Part shown: positions 56,485 to 62,656 of the stretch, in pieces
How the letters are laid out: each line of letters begins with the position of its first letter
How positions within the stretch are numbered: position 1 is the first letter of the stretch
From: a virus
DNA: 64,000 nucleotides
Strand: one strand, 5' to 3'
Virus record (IMG/VR): IMGVR_UViG_3300030107_008258
Span: 80,419-144,418 of that record
Made by a program: the position numbers and the translations under genes
The notes under the pieces: model-generated
Database searches by the model: none
Told to the model about the DNA's origin: nothing
The model's input: the letters and a program-made list of their open reading frames with translations, nothing else

Positions 56485-56656
56485 CGCGCATAAAATCTGA
56501 AATTGGAGTAACGTAAGTTTTTCTTTTTCGGCAAGTCTCACATTGCCCCTTCTTCCAAGAGCCGCACCTATCAGTTATTTGAGGCTGACGGTTTTCCTTT
56601 TTAGCTGCTCTTATTTCACGGTTCTGCGCTTTGATTCCGCAAGCATAACAAATCAT
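56474..56656 (-). CDS. small zinc-finger-like protein
   Basis: A 60-residue protein (MICYACGIKAQNREIRAAKK...) with a CxxC near the N-terminus and RCGSWKKGQCETCRK later, giving a four-Cys zinc-binding layout. The basic charge suggests DNA or RNA binding. Its 3' end overlaps repeat element E. Confidence 0.5.
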   Translation of the reverse strand: MICYACGIKAQNREIRAAKKENRQPQITDRCGSWKKGQCETCRKRKTYVTPISDFMRVTL

Positions 56657-56703
56657 TATTTATTAAAATCTTATTTCTTATTTGATTAATTCCAAATCCG
56701 AAT

Positions 56704-56919
56704 CTAGGAGAGTATTTGTCGAATTTGACCTCTGTATTTATTTATCTCCGAAGCTGTCTCGCTATGGGAAGCGATGTTTCGTAAAGTCTCACGCGTTACG
56801 CTTTCGATCCGCCTTCTTAAAGTCTCTTTGACGGACTCCAAACTTTTAGCATCTTTTATTTTGATGCTGCGAGTTTTCTTTTTCTTCTCTGCCTTTTTCT
56901 TTAAATGTTTAGTTTTCAT
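56704..56919 (-). CDS. small basic helical protein
   Basis: A 71-residue, Lys-rich protein (MKTKHLKKKAEKKKKTRSIK..., then ESVKETLRRRIESVTRETLRNIASHSETASEINKYRGQIRQ). It begins about 11 nt downstream of the terminator of the large RNA, so it may be made by readthrough. Possibly nucleic-acid binding. Confidence 0.4.
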   Translation of the reverse strand: MKTKHLKKKAEKKKKTRSIKIKDAKSLESVKETLRRRIESVTRETLRNIASHSETASEINKYRGQIRQILS

Positions 56920-56929
56920 TATTTTAAAT

Positions 56930-57730
56930 TAAAAAATGGTGGTTGGATTAATTGTTTACCAACACCTTTTCAGTACCCAGAAAACAATGTTTCTATCTAC
57001 TTACTTCGGACTCCCCCACGGTTTTCCTCTGCCACTAGGCCGCTGTACTTCCCGCAGTTGCTGCGTTATCCCTTTGGGAGGGATTATTCCGCCACACCGA
57101 TCTCTCTCCGTCGAGAGAGAAAATTGATAGGTTGCTGCCGCACCACCAGCAGTAAAACGGGCGCGAGATCATCAAAACACAGAAAAACTCGCAGGGGTAT
57201 TTAACTCCGTCAACCTAAAAGAATCATTTTAAACGGATCACCCACACATTACAAACTATTAACGTCTTGTTGATCTTTTTCGTAAACAATGGTTAGGAGG
57301 CTTCTACTCCCAAGACTGATTTAATAATGCCCTGCTAGATTACTCTAACAAATCTAAAACAATTCAAATTGATCGCTTTTGAGAAACTTCTCATTCTTAA
57401 CCGTTTCAAGTCGAGTTAACGACTGTCATGCTTTCAACGCGTTTATAGCTCAGAAAGACGTGATTAAGTGCATGGCCCAAGTTTTTTGGTGTTATGAGAG
57501 AGAGTCCCTTTGCGGGACAGTCTTTAGACCGCAAAACTCAAAAGCAAATTTTCAAAGAGCATGGTCGCTTTTTACAGGTGCTACCTTAACTAGGGGGCTA
57601 CCCTAGACGCGACCAAAATTGTCAGGGGTTAACTAGCATTGTATTCCTACCCTAGTCTTTTAAGTCTGCCCTGCCAGACTACCTTACCCAAACACATGAA
57701 CGTATAACTTACAAACATTCCCCGAAGGGA
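56930..57730 (-). ncRNA. large structured orphan RNA, about 800 nt (GOLLD/ROOL-class candidate)
   Basis: A gene-free stretch read on the minus strand with its own early-type promoter (57737-57765) and a terminator hairpin (56938-56966) followed by a T tract. Within it are many stem-loops: TTCCC-CGAA-GGGAA near the 5' end, AGTCTG-CAGACT, CTAGGG-CCCTAG, GTCCC-GGGAC, TCTCTC-GAGAGA, CGCAG-CTGCG and ATCCC-GGGAT. Two segments share GCCCTGCYAG in a loop (around 57340 and 57670 on the plus strand). Size, lack of coding and closeness to a tRNA fit the large ornate phage RNAs GOLLD and ROOL, but I cannot test the consensus. Function unknown. Confidence 0.6.
56931..56966 (-). terminator. terminator of the large RNA
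   Basis: Minus-strand GGTGTTGG / CCAACCACC stem followed by ATTTTTTAATTT. Confidence 0.75.
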
Positions 57731-57736
57731 AAAACC

Positions 57737-57765
57737 AGTATATCAGCAACGGTCTGGCAATGCAA
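57737..57765 (-). promoter_or_regulatory. promoter of the large RNA
   Basis: TTGCAT, 17 nt, TATACT (same GCTGATATACT context as the early cassettes). The -35 and spacer lie inside the 3' end of the gene at 57743; the -10 starts across its stop. Confidence 0.7.
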
Positions 57766-58006
57766 CCTTTTTCTCAACTTTTTTTTGCTGATCTTCAATC
57801 AACTCTCCATCCTCCAAACAAGCATCCCAAGTCTTTTCCCAATCAAAAGAAAAATACTCATCAAATACCTTTGAAGCTATCCGACCCTCCATGCTTTGAG
57901 TCGCTGCTTCTTTCAGCATCGATCTCATAACTTTGAGTCTTTTCCGCATTTCTTCAGTTCCCGCTTTTGTTCGCGGCCTCAACCAATGGTCATCCATTTC
58001 TTTCAT
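57743..58006 (-). CDS. unknown helical early protein
   Basis: An 87-residue protein (MKEMDDHWLRPRTKAGTEEM, then RKRLKVMRSMLKEAATQSMEGRIASKVFDEYFSFDWEKTWDACLED). It follows the MREPKG gene with 1 nt between stop and start. The promoter of the large RNA lies in its 3' end. Confidence 0.45.
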   Translation of the reverse strand: MKEMDDHWLRPRTKAGTEEMRKRLKVMRSMLKEAATQSMEGRIASKVFDEYFSFDWEKTWDACLEDGELIEDQQKKVEKKVALPDRC

Positions 58007-58007
58007 A

Positions 58008-58652
58008 CTATAATACCTTTCGGTTTTTTTTATCTTTTAACTTAAATCCCATTTCTTTGAAGGTGTACTTCTTTCCTTTATTCCAAGGCACTCTCTTTGG
58101 CTTTGGCTCTGGAATGTAAAAAATGTTATAGTGCGGCCCTAGTGCTGTCCTATCCCGAAGGACAACCCGCTCCGACTTATAGACCGGCTTCTTGGTTATA
58201 TCCTCCACAAAAGTCTTATACTTATAAGGGTTATAAGTTGCACCCTTAAACTCATCACCTGACTCTGGGATGCATTTGTCGCACCACTCAAACTCTCCAT
58301 CTCCGCAGTCGCAGATGTTATACTTCTCTACCTTACCACGAACTAGACGATGCCGCTCCTTTTGAACGTCTCCGATGTTGTGGCACTTGCCTACGACATA
58401 AGCGTGAACATTCTTCCGCTTATCCCGAAGTACTCGCTGCCGCCCTGCCTCTTGAACGCGAAACTTTGCATCGTACAACTCAACACGGTGAGCATGGCAA
58501 TAAAGTAGACCCGTCTCCGCATCTATGACTGACAAGCAATCAAGATTTAGATTGTAGTAAACTTTCACACGATCCGGTGCAACCTCGATGCCGTCCATCA
58601 TTTTACGCGGCCCTGCCTTCTCCCAGCTAATGAATCCTTTTGGTTCCCTCAT
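58008..58652 (-). CDS. conserved phage protein with zinc motif and NUMOD3-like tail
   Basis: A 214-residue protein. Residues about 20-90 (DGIEVAPDRVKVYYNLNLDCLSVIDAETGLLYCHAHRVELYDAKFRVQEAGRQRVLRDKRKNVHAYVVG) match a family of phage proteins with the RVxVYYNLxxxCxSV...EAGRQRVLRxxRKNVHA pattern. A CDCGDGEFEWCDKC zinc cluster follows. The C-terminus (RVPWNKGKKYTFKEMG) looks like a NUMOD3 DNA-binding motif of homing endonucleases. Role unknown. Cassette start 10 nt after TATACT. Confidence 0.6.
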   Translation of the reverse strand: MREPKGFISWEKAGPRKMMDGIEVAPDRVKVYYNLNLDCLSVIDAETGLLYCHAHRVELYDAKFRVQEAGRQRVLRDKRKNVHAYVVGKCHNIGDVQKERHRLVRGKVEKYNICDCGDGEFEWCDKCIPESGDEFKGATYNPYKYKTFVEDITKKPVYKSERVVLRDRTALGPHYNIFYIPEPKPKRVPWNKGKKYTFKEMGFKLKDKKNRKVL

Positions 58653-58662
58653 AACTTCAAAC

Positions 58663-58691
58663 AGTATAATCTAGTCGGTCTCTAATGTCAA
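58663..58691 (-). promoter_or_regulatory. early promoter cassette
   Basis: TTGACA, 17 nt, TATACT, 10 nt, AGTT-ATGAGGGAA. Upstream AAATGTTTTTTACT matches the arfA promoter module. Confidence 0.8.
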
Positions 58692-58716
58692 CAGTAAAAA
58701 ACATTTTTTTTTAAAT

Positions 58717-58790
58717 TGGACGCGAGGGAGGGAGTCGAACCCTCAATTGTTCTTTTGCAGAGAACCGTCTTGCCGTTTGACCACCCCGCG
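58717..58790 (-). tRNA. tRNA-Cys (GCA), CCA encoded
   Basis: Complete cloverleaf: acceptor CGCGGGG / CCTCGCG (one G-T pair), D arm GTC / GAC with GG in the loop, anticodon stem GTTCT / AGAAC with loop CTGCAAA (anticodon GCA), 4-nt variable loop, T arm GAGGG-TTCGACT-CCCTC, discriminator T73 and encoded CCA. U73 is a known tRNA-Cys identity base. Its first 48 nt overlap the arfA-like gene's last 15 codons and stop. Confidence 0.9.
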
Positions 58791-58883
58791 ATTGTAGGAG
58801 CCTTTGCCCTTCTTCGGACGATGCACCCGCTCGCCAGTGTTCCACCTGACTACTGCGCGGGGCTTTTTAGACTTCTCATTCAC
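58743..58883 (-). CDS. arfA: ArfA-like ribosome-rescue factor overlapping tRNA-Cys
   Basis: A 46-residue basic protein from a GTG at 58883, placed by TATTAT exactly 10 nt upstream. ERVHRPKKGKGSYNR aligns without gaps to the ArfA core (E. coli QRVEKNKKGKGSYMR), including RV, a 3-residue spacer and the KKGKGSY motif. ArfA recruits RF2 to ribosomes stalled on truncated mRNA. Codon 32 onward (RGVVKRQDGSLQKNN) is encoded by the tRNA-Cys gene itself: RNase P cutting at the tRNA 5' end (58790/58791) would leave exactly 31 codons with no stop. E. coli arfA is similarly made from a truncated message (through RNase III), which ties its production to failed tmRNA rescue. The tRNA-based cut here is inferred. 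Confidence 0.8.
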   Translation of the reverse strand: MNEKSKKPRAVVRWNTGERVHRPKKGKGSYNRGVVKRQDGSLQKNN

Positions 58884-58893
58884 AACGGGGTTA

Positions 58894-58921
58894 ATAATAT
58901 CATATTTTACACATATGTCAA
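58894..58921 (-). promoter_or_regulatory. early promoter for arfA and tRNA-Cys
   Basis: TTGACA, 16 nt, TATTAT, 10 nt to the GTG (CGTT-GTG). Upstream AAATGTTTTTTACT matches the module before the promoter at 58663. Confidence 0.7.
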
Positions 58922-58945
58922 TAGTAAAAAACATTTTTTTAGGGG

Positions 58946-58974
58946 TTGACAAGTACCCCCATTTACCCTATACT
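58946..58974 (+). promoter_or_regulatory. early promoter cassette
   Basis: TTGACA, 17 nt, TATACT, 10 nt, GGTT-ATGAAACTT; divergent from the arfA promoter. Confidence 0.8.
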
Positions 58975-58984
58975 CATCTTGGTT

Positions 58985-59230
58985 ATGAAACTTAAAGATA
59001 TCAAAAACGGATCAATATACTACAACACCAAGAAAAATCGCTCTGAGCGGGTAATTTCTAATACTTTTAGCTCATCGCGGGTGGTGACTGAATTCCACGG
59101 AAAGCAGCAGAGTGCAGTAGGTACTAAATACCTTCGGCTCGCTAATTCTCAAGAAGTGGAAAACTACTTGACAAAACCATCGAAAGGCGGTATTCTGTCT
59201 TTTCTGTTCGGTAGGCTCAGCCGAGCATAA
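58985..59230 (+). CDS. conserved small early phage protein
   Basis: An 81-residue protein (MKLKDIKNGSIYYNTKKNRS, then ERVISNTFSSSRVVTEFHGKQQSAVGTKYLRLANSQEVENYL). The DLKxGxIYYNxxKxRxERV pattern recurs in small phage proteins of unknown function. It is followed by two terminators. Confidence 0.55.
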   Translation: MKLKDIKNGSIYYNTKKNRSERVISNTFSSSRVVTEFHGKQQSAVGTKYLRLANSQEVENYLTKPSKGGILSFLFGRLSRA

Positions 59231-59246
59231 CGTTGTTGTCGCAACG

Positions 59247-59320
59247 CCCCGTCTTGGGTTGTTTGGTGTTAGGTTTTTTATTACTTTTTCCTAGCATTTT
59301 TTTTACCAAGGCGGGGTTTT
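59247..59320 (+). terminator. long-loop hairpin, possible terminator
   Basis: CCCCGTCTTGG pairs with CCAAGGCGGGG across a roughly 48-nt T-rich loop, then TTTTC. Unusual for a simple terminator. Confidence 0.5.
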
Positions 59321-59355
59321 CTATCTCCTGAGAGCTAGTTTCTCTACTAGCCCAA

Positions 59356-59388
59356 CCCTCCAGCCCACGCTGGGGGGTTGTTTTTTAA
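59356..59388 (+). terminator. terminator
   Basis: CCCTCCAGC / GCTGGGGGG stem followed by TTGTTTTTT. Confidence 0.8.
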
Positions 59389-59400
59389 ATTCCTGAGTCG

Positions 59401-59477
59401 TAAGTTGTTGATTATCAAGAGTTTAGGAGCGCAGCGCCCCCCGCGCAAAACGTAAATCTTTGGTAATCAGTGACTTA
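59401..59477. repeat. paired-palindrome element, copy F
   Basis: Palindromes starting at 59401 and 59453, 52 bp apart; core contains GCGCAGCGCCCCCCGCGC (C-rich). It lies before the DUF932 gene. Confidence 0.9.
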
Positions 59478-59506
59478 CAACATTAAATTTTTAAAAATTA
59501 AGATTT

Positions 59507-59535
59507 TTGAGAAAGAATCGTGCCAAATTCGGGCT
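59507..59535 (+). repeat. GTGCCAA block, diverged copy F
   Basis: TTGAGAAAGAATCGTGCCAA, a weaker version of the block after elements A and B. Confidence 0.4.
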
Positions 59536-59577
59536 AAATAAAAAAATAATTTTTTTTAAATAATGATGATTTAGGGG

Positions 59578-59618
59578 TTGACTTGAGAGCTTAAATATGA
59601 GAAGATATTTCTGTTCTG
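59578..59618 (+). promoter_or_regulatory. decayed early cassette before the DUF932 gene
   Basis: TTGACT, 17 nt, weak GAAGAT, 9 nt, then TGTT-CTGAGGGAGAAC: the cassette start context with CTG in place of ATG. The DUF932 ATG is 23 nt further down, and GAGGGAG could serve as a distant Shine-Dalgarno. Confidence 0.5.
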
Positions 59619-59638
59619 AGGGAGAACTAAAAAACGTT

Positions 59639-60535
59639 ATGGCTAGAAACACAAAACCTACAAGCGACCAGTTCGACTTCACAGTCCAACAGTCGCCTCT
59701 GTTTGACCGGAACGGCAAAGCCGTTAAGGTCGGCGGATCTCCCATTATGGGAAACTTCCGCCAAGACAACGGTGTTTGTCTGGGTACGTCTACTGAGGCG
59801 TACGAAATCGTTAACAACGGCGACGTTGTTAAAGTTGTTGAAGACGCCTTCGGCTCTGCCGGTTTGGGCGACTTTAATCGCGAAATCGTGGTTGCTCGTG
59901 AGGGTGCGCGGTTTTATGGAGTCTATGACTTCCCCACGCAGGAACGCCACATTGCCAACGTCGGCGATGTTGTTTCCTTGCGCCTCACCCTTAACAACTC
60001 ATTTGATAGGAGTTGCGGTCTCAACTGGGCCGTGGGCATGATGCGTAAGGTCTGCTCGAACGGTATGTGTTCGCTGGTGGCTGACACCAACGTCACTAAA
60101 AAGCACAGCTCAAAGCTGGATCTATCCTTCATCAAGGAAGGAATCGACGCATCGGTTGAAAAATTCGATGCATCTGTCGCGGCATTCCAAAACCTCGGCA
60201 AGCGTGAGATCACCCAACAAGAGGGCGGTCTTATCCTCGATAACCTCGCCATTAAAAAGGTGCTTTCCGAATCTCTTCGGGACTCCATCCAGATGGTCTG
60301 GGACTCGCCCACCTTCGTTAAGGAGGATGAAGGTCGCAACCTGTACAACCTGTACAACGCGACCACGGAACACCTCACCCGCGAGGTGCAACCAACCCGT
60401 TTTGAATATGCAAATCGGGTCAATCGGAGCGTTCTTACTAATCTGTCGCGTGCAGAGCAGAACGCAGCTCATTTCGCCAAACTGACTGCCAAGGTTCCTG
60501 AAAGGGAAAAGGCGGTCAAGGTGGTTACTCTGTAA
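59639..60535 (+). CDS. DUF932 family phage protein
   Basis: A 298-residue protein starting MARNTKPTSDQFDF. FRQDNGVCLGTSTEAYEIVNNGDVVKVVEDAF, VGDVVSLRLTLNNSFDRSCGLNWAVGMMRKVCSNGMCSL and the later RVNRSVLTNLSRAEQNAAHFAKL match the widespread DUF932 (phage/plasmid-like) family. Members are found near replication genes; the biochemical role is unknown. GC-rich compared with most neighbours. It ends with a strong terminator. Confidence 0.7.
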   Translation: MARNTKPTSDQFDFTVQQSPLFDRNGKAVKVGGSPIMGNFRQDNGVCLGTSTEAYEIVNNGDVVKVVEDAFGSAGLGDFNREIVVAREGARFYGVYDFPTQERHIANVGDVVSLRLTLNNSFDRSCGLNWAVGMMRKVCSNGMCSLVADTNVTKKHSSKLDLSFIKEGIDASVEKFDASVAAFQNLGKREITQQEGGLILDNLAIKKVLSESLRDSIQMVWDSPTFVKEDEGRNLYNLYNATTEHLTREVQPTRFEYANRVNRSVLTNLSRAEQNAAHFAKLTAKVPEREKAVKVVTL

Positions 60536-60550
60536 GGGGAACACAAGCAA

Positions 60551-60582
60551 CCCCCACCCTTAGGGGTGGGGGTATTTTTTTT
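60551..60582 (+). terminator. terminator after the DUF932 gene
   Basis: CCCCCACCC / GGGTGGGGG stem followed by TATTTTTTTT. Confidence 0.85.
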
Positions 60583-60602
60583 AATTTAAAACTTGACAAC
60601 CC

Positions 60603-60679
60603 TAAGTGACTGACTATCAACGACTTACGGCCGCGGCGGGGGGCGCCGAGGCGCTAAGTCACTGGTATTCAATGACTTA
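60603..60679. repeat. paired-palindrome element, copy G
   Basis: Palindromes starting at 60603 and 60655, 52 bp apart; core contains GCGGCGGGGGGCGCC (G-rich). It lies between the DUF932 terminator and the 3' end of the minus gene at 60694. Confidence 0.9.
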
Positions 60680-60693
60680 GGCCATGGATTTTT

Positions 60694-60888
60694 TCAAAAA
60701 ACTGAGTGTTCGCTTTCCTCGTACCCCGCCTCCCGCAAAAGTTGCGGGATAAGATTAACTTGGTTGGGGTTATCACAAACCAACCCGCTAGAGTTATTTA
60801 AATCTTTACGCCATGCAATCAAGTAACGAGTTGACGTATAACCATCACGCTTTTTAATGTCGTGAACTGTTACGCTATATTTTTTCAT
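60694..60888 (-). CDS. small unknown early protein
   Basis: A 64-residue protein (MKKYSVTVHDIKKRDGYTST, then RYLIAWRKDLNNSSGLVCDNPNQVNLIPQLLREAGY). The start overlaps the upstream stop by 4 nt. Part of a three-gene minus operon. Confidence 0.45.
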   Translation of the reverse strand: MKKYSVTVHDIKKRDGYTSTRYLIAWRKDLNNSSGLVCDNPNQVNLIPQLLREAGYEESEHSVF

Positions 60889-61067
60889 TCTTTTTCTTTA
60901 TTTCCATATTGGAGCTTTCGTTTTTTCCATCCGACTTGAATTCCCCTCTTCTTTGCCCATTTTTCGTAGGCGTTGTCGAATTCTTTTTTCATTCCCACGG
61001 CGACATTGTATGCCTCGTCGAAGGAGTCCGCTTGTTGTGTGTGTGTATTATTATTTCCTTGAATCAT
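60885..61067 (-). CDS. small unknown early protein
   Basis: A 60-residue protein (MIQGNNNTHTQQADSFDEAY, then NVAVGMKKEFDNAYEKWAKKRGIQVGWKKRK). Helical with a basic end; start within the upstream gene's 3' end. Function unknown. Confidence 0.4.
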   Translation of the reverse strand: MIQGNNNTHTQQADSFDEAYNVAVGMKKEFDNAYEKWAKKRGIQVGWKKRKLQYGNKEKE

Positions 61068-61473
61068 AATCGGTCAAGTTCTCTGCTGTAATTCGGCCCA
61101 AGTCATAAAAATCATATTTATTCTTTGTGGCCAAAAATCTCATTGGTTTGAATTCTGTAAATTTGAGGTCGGCCCACTCCCTAGCGTAAGGCATGACCCC
61201 ACCCTTCTTCCCCTTAAATAATGATAAGTTTCCCTCATTAAAGATTGCGTTAAGTGACAAGCTAACTAATGCTTTTTTTAATCTCGTTTGGCTTGTCCAA
61301 AAATATCCCAAGTAAGGTTTGACGCTATCGTTCGCCCATAATATGTTGCCGCTTGATGTGGCGGCATGATTCCAAAATCCCCAGTAGTGATGGGTGATTT
61401 CGTCCTTGTCATCACCTCTTATGCCTACGGCTACTTTTTTCTCTCCCTCTTGCTGTATAACATATTCAATCAT
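61051..61473 (-). CDS. unknown early protein
   Basis: A 140-residue protein (MIEYVIQQEGEKKVAVGIRG, DDKDEITHHYWGFWNHAATSSGNILWANDSVKPYLGYFWTSQTRLKKALVSLSLNAI...). Aromatic and beta-rich; not recognised. It leads the minus operon with the two small genes downstream. Confidence 0.45.
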   Translation of the reverse strand: MIEYVIQQEGEKKVAVGIRGDDKDEITHHYWGFWNHAATSSGNILWANDSVKPYLGYFWTSQTRLKKALVSLSLNAIFNEGNLSLFKGKKGGVMPYAREWADLKFTEFKPMRFLATKNKYDFYDLGRITAENLTDYDSRK

Positions 61474-61545
61474 TTTTTATTTTTTTGGTCTAATATGATT
61501 CCAATAAGGATTCCCACCAGAATCAAAACGAGTGTTTCCACGGGC

Positions 61546-62280
61546 CTACATCTTAACAGTTGCGTTATACCCAGTAAAGCCTTTTTTCTTGTTTGCCATG
61601 AGAGCTTTGCTGGCTTCGCTCCCTGCTGGCTGGCTCCCGTGAATCACCAAAGCGAAATCATCCGAGCCAGAGATGGCCAAGTCATCGGTGTGGTCAATAT
61701 CCAAGCCGAGGGCTTCGGCTTCTTCTGTTGAAAAGAAAACCTTTGCAGTCTTGGTTTTTGACTTCGGGATTAACTTATCATACTTTCCACCACGGGAACA
61801 AGTGAAAACAAAATTGTCAGGCAAATCTTCCCCGACTAAAAAATTGATGCTTTTAGTATAGGAATAAAAAGTAATCTGCGGAAAAAACTTTGCAGCTATC
61901 ATCCACGCTCTGAAATAAGCCCGTGAAAAGTAATCGCCGCCGATATGCACCCGCAACGTACCGCCACGCCGTAGGCCAGAGGATTTGATACTTCTGATAA
62001 TCAAAGCAGCCATTGCCTTTGTTGTCTTGCAAGCCTTTAACAAGTCGAAATTGTGCCAGCGTGTTGCCCTAACATTAGGCCGTCTGGCTTCGTCCATCGC
62101 TGCGTAACAACGAAAGATAACACCGTCAACGGCTTTCTGTGCGTCCATGATCTTGCCTGTGATCTTGTCGGCAAAAGTCTTACAACTTTCAGCACCGGGG
62201 CAGGTGTGGCCGCTAGGAAGGGAGAAGTGCCAAATACCTTTTAGCTTGGCGTTTTCAAATGTGAATCGTAGTAAACTCAT
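61546..62280 (-). CDS. phage gp88-family protein
   Basis: A 244-residue protein matching the gp88 family: HFSLPSGHTCPGAESCKTFADKITGKIMDA...FRCYAAMDEARRPNVRATRWHNFDLLKACKTTKAMAALIIRSIKSS, VRVHIGGDYFSRAYFRAWMIAAKFFPQITFYSYTKSI, and C-terminal GLDIDHTDDLAISGSDDFALVIHGSQPAG. Family function is not established; conserved Cys and His residues suggest metal binding. The start is set by TACTAT 11 nt upstream. Confidence 0.7.
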   Translation of the reverse strand: MSLLRFTFENAKLKGIWHFSLPSGHTCPGAESCKTFADKITGKIMDAQKAVDGVIFRCYAAMDEARRPNVRATRWHNFDLLKACKTTKAMAALIIRSIKSSGLRRGGTLRVHIGGDYFSRAYFRAWMIAAKFFPQITFYSYTKSINFLVGEDLPDNFVFTCSRGGKYDKLIPKSKTKTAKVFFSTEEAEALGLDIDHTDDLAISGSDDFALVIHGSQPAGSEASKALMANKKKGFTGYNATVKM

Positions 62281-62291
62281 AACGTGAGAAG

Positions 62292-62320
62292 ATAGTACCC
62301 TGTTCGGTGGTTCAAGTCAA
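62292..62320 (-). promoter_or_regulatory. early promoter cassette
   Basis: TTGACT, 17 nt, TACTAT, 11 nt, CGTT-ATGAGTTTA. Confidence 0.7.
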
Positions 62321-62335
62321 TCATAAAAATTTTTT

Positions 62336-62575
62336 TTATGAAAAAAGTTTGTCCCATCCCGCCGGACTAGTTCCAGAAATTAAAAATTCCCTATCCTCCA
62401 TACTTAATGATTTAAAAGCATGAATATTATCAGAGTTGCGAAAATCCCATAACTCTGACCCTTTAACGGTGACGCTGTAGGTTTCCCCTGTGACTAAACA
62501 CGCCCCACTAAACGTGTAAGTATGCTCTGGCTCATAACTCTCCGTATACTTTAGTCTGTCGATAGCTCTTTCCAT
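62336..62575 (-). CDS. conserved small early phage protein
   Basis: A 79-residue protein from the ATG at 62575. CLVTGETYSVTVKGSELWDF and MEDREFLISGTSPAGWDKLF match a widespread small phage family (vTGxxYsVxV ... REFLISGxxPxGWDxLF) of unknown function. Confidence 0.6.
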   Translation of the reverse strand: MERAIDRLKYTESYEPEHTYTFSGACLVTGETYSVTVKGSELWDFRNSDNIHAFKSLSMEDREFLISGTSPAGWDKLFS

Positions 62576-62585
62576 AACGCCGTTA

Positions 62586-62614
62586 ATTATAATATGATAA
62601 ATAAGGCTTGTCAA
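62586..62614 (-). promoter_or_regulatory. early promoter cassette (near-consensus)
   Basis: TTGACA, 17 nt, TATAAT, 10 nt, CGTT-ATGGAAAGA; GATTTAAGGGG upstream. Confidence 0.8.
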
Positions 62615-62656
62615 CCCCTTAAATCATAAAAATATCTTTTTTTAAAACTTGACACC

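Noticed and set aside
57495-57593. A 31-codon frame starting TGTT-ATGAGAGAG
   Set aside because: It resembles the early start context but has no TTGAC or TATACT at the right distance and lies antisense to the large RNA.
57320-57705. Two tRNA genes in the large RNA region
   Set aside because: Partial D-arm and acceptor-like pairings exist, but there is no anticodon arm, no TTCGA T-loop and the lengths (58-64 nt) do not fit.
56930-57730. A group I or group II intron
   Set aside because: It lies between genes with its own promoter and terminator, and I find no flanking exons or recognisable intron core.
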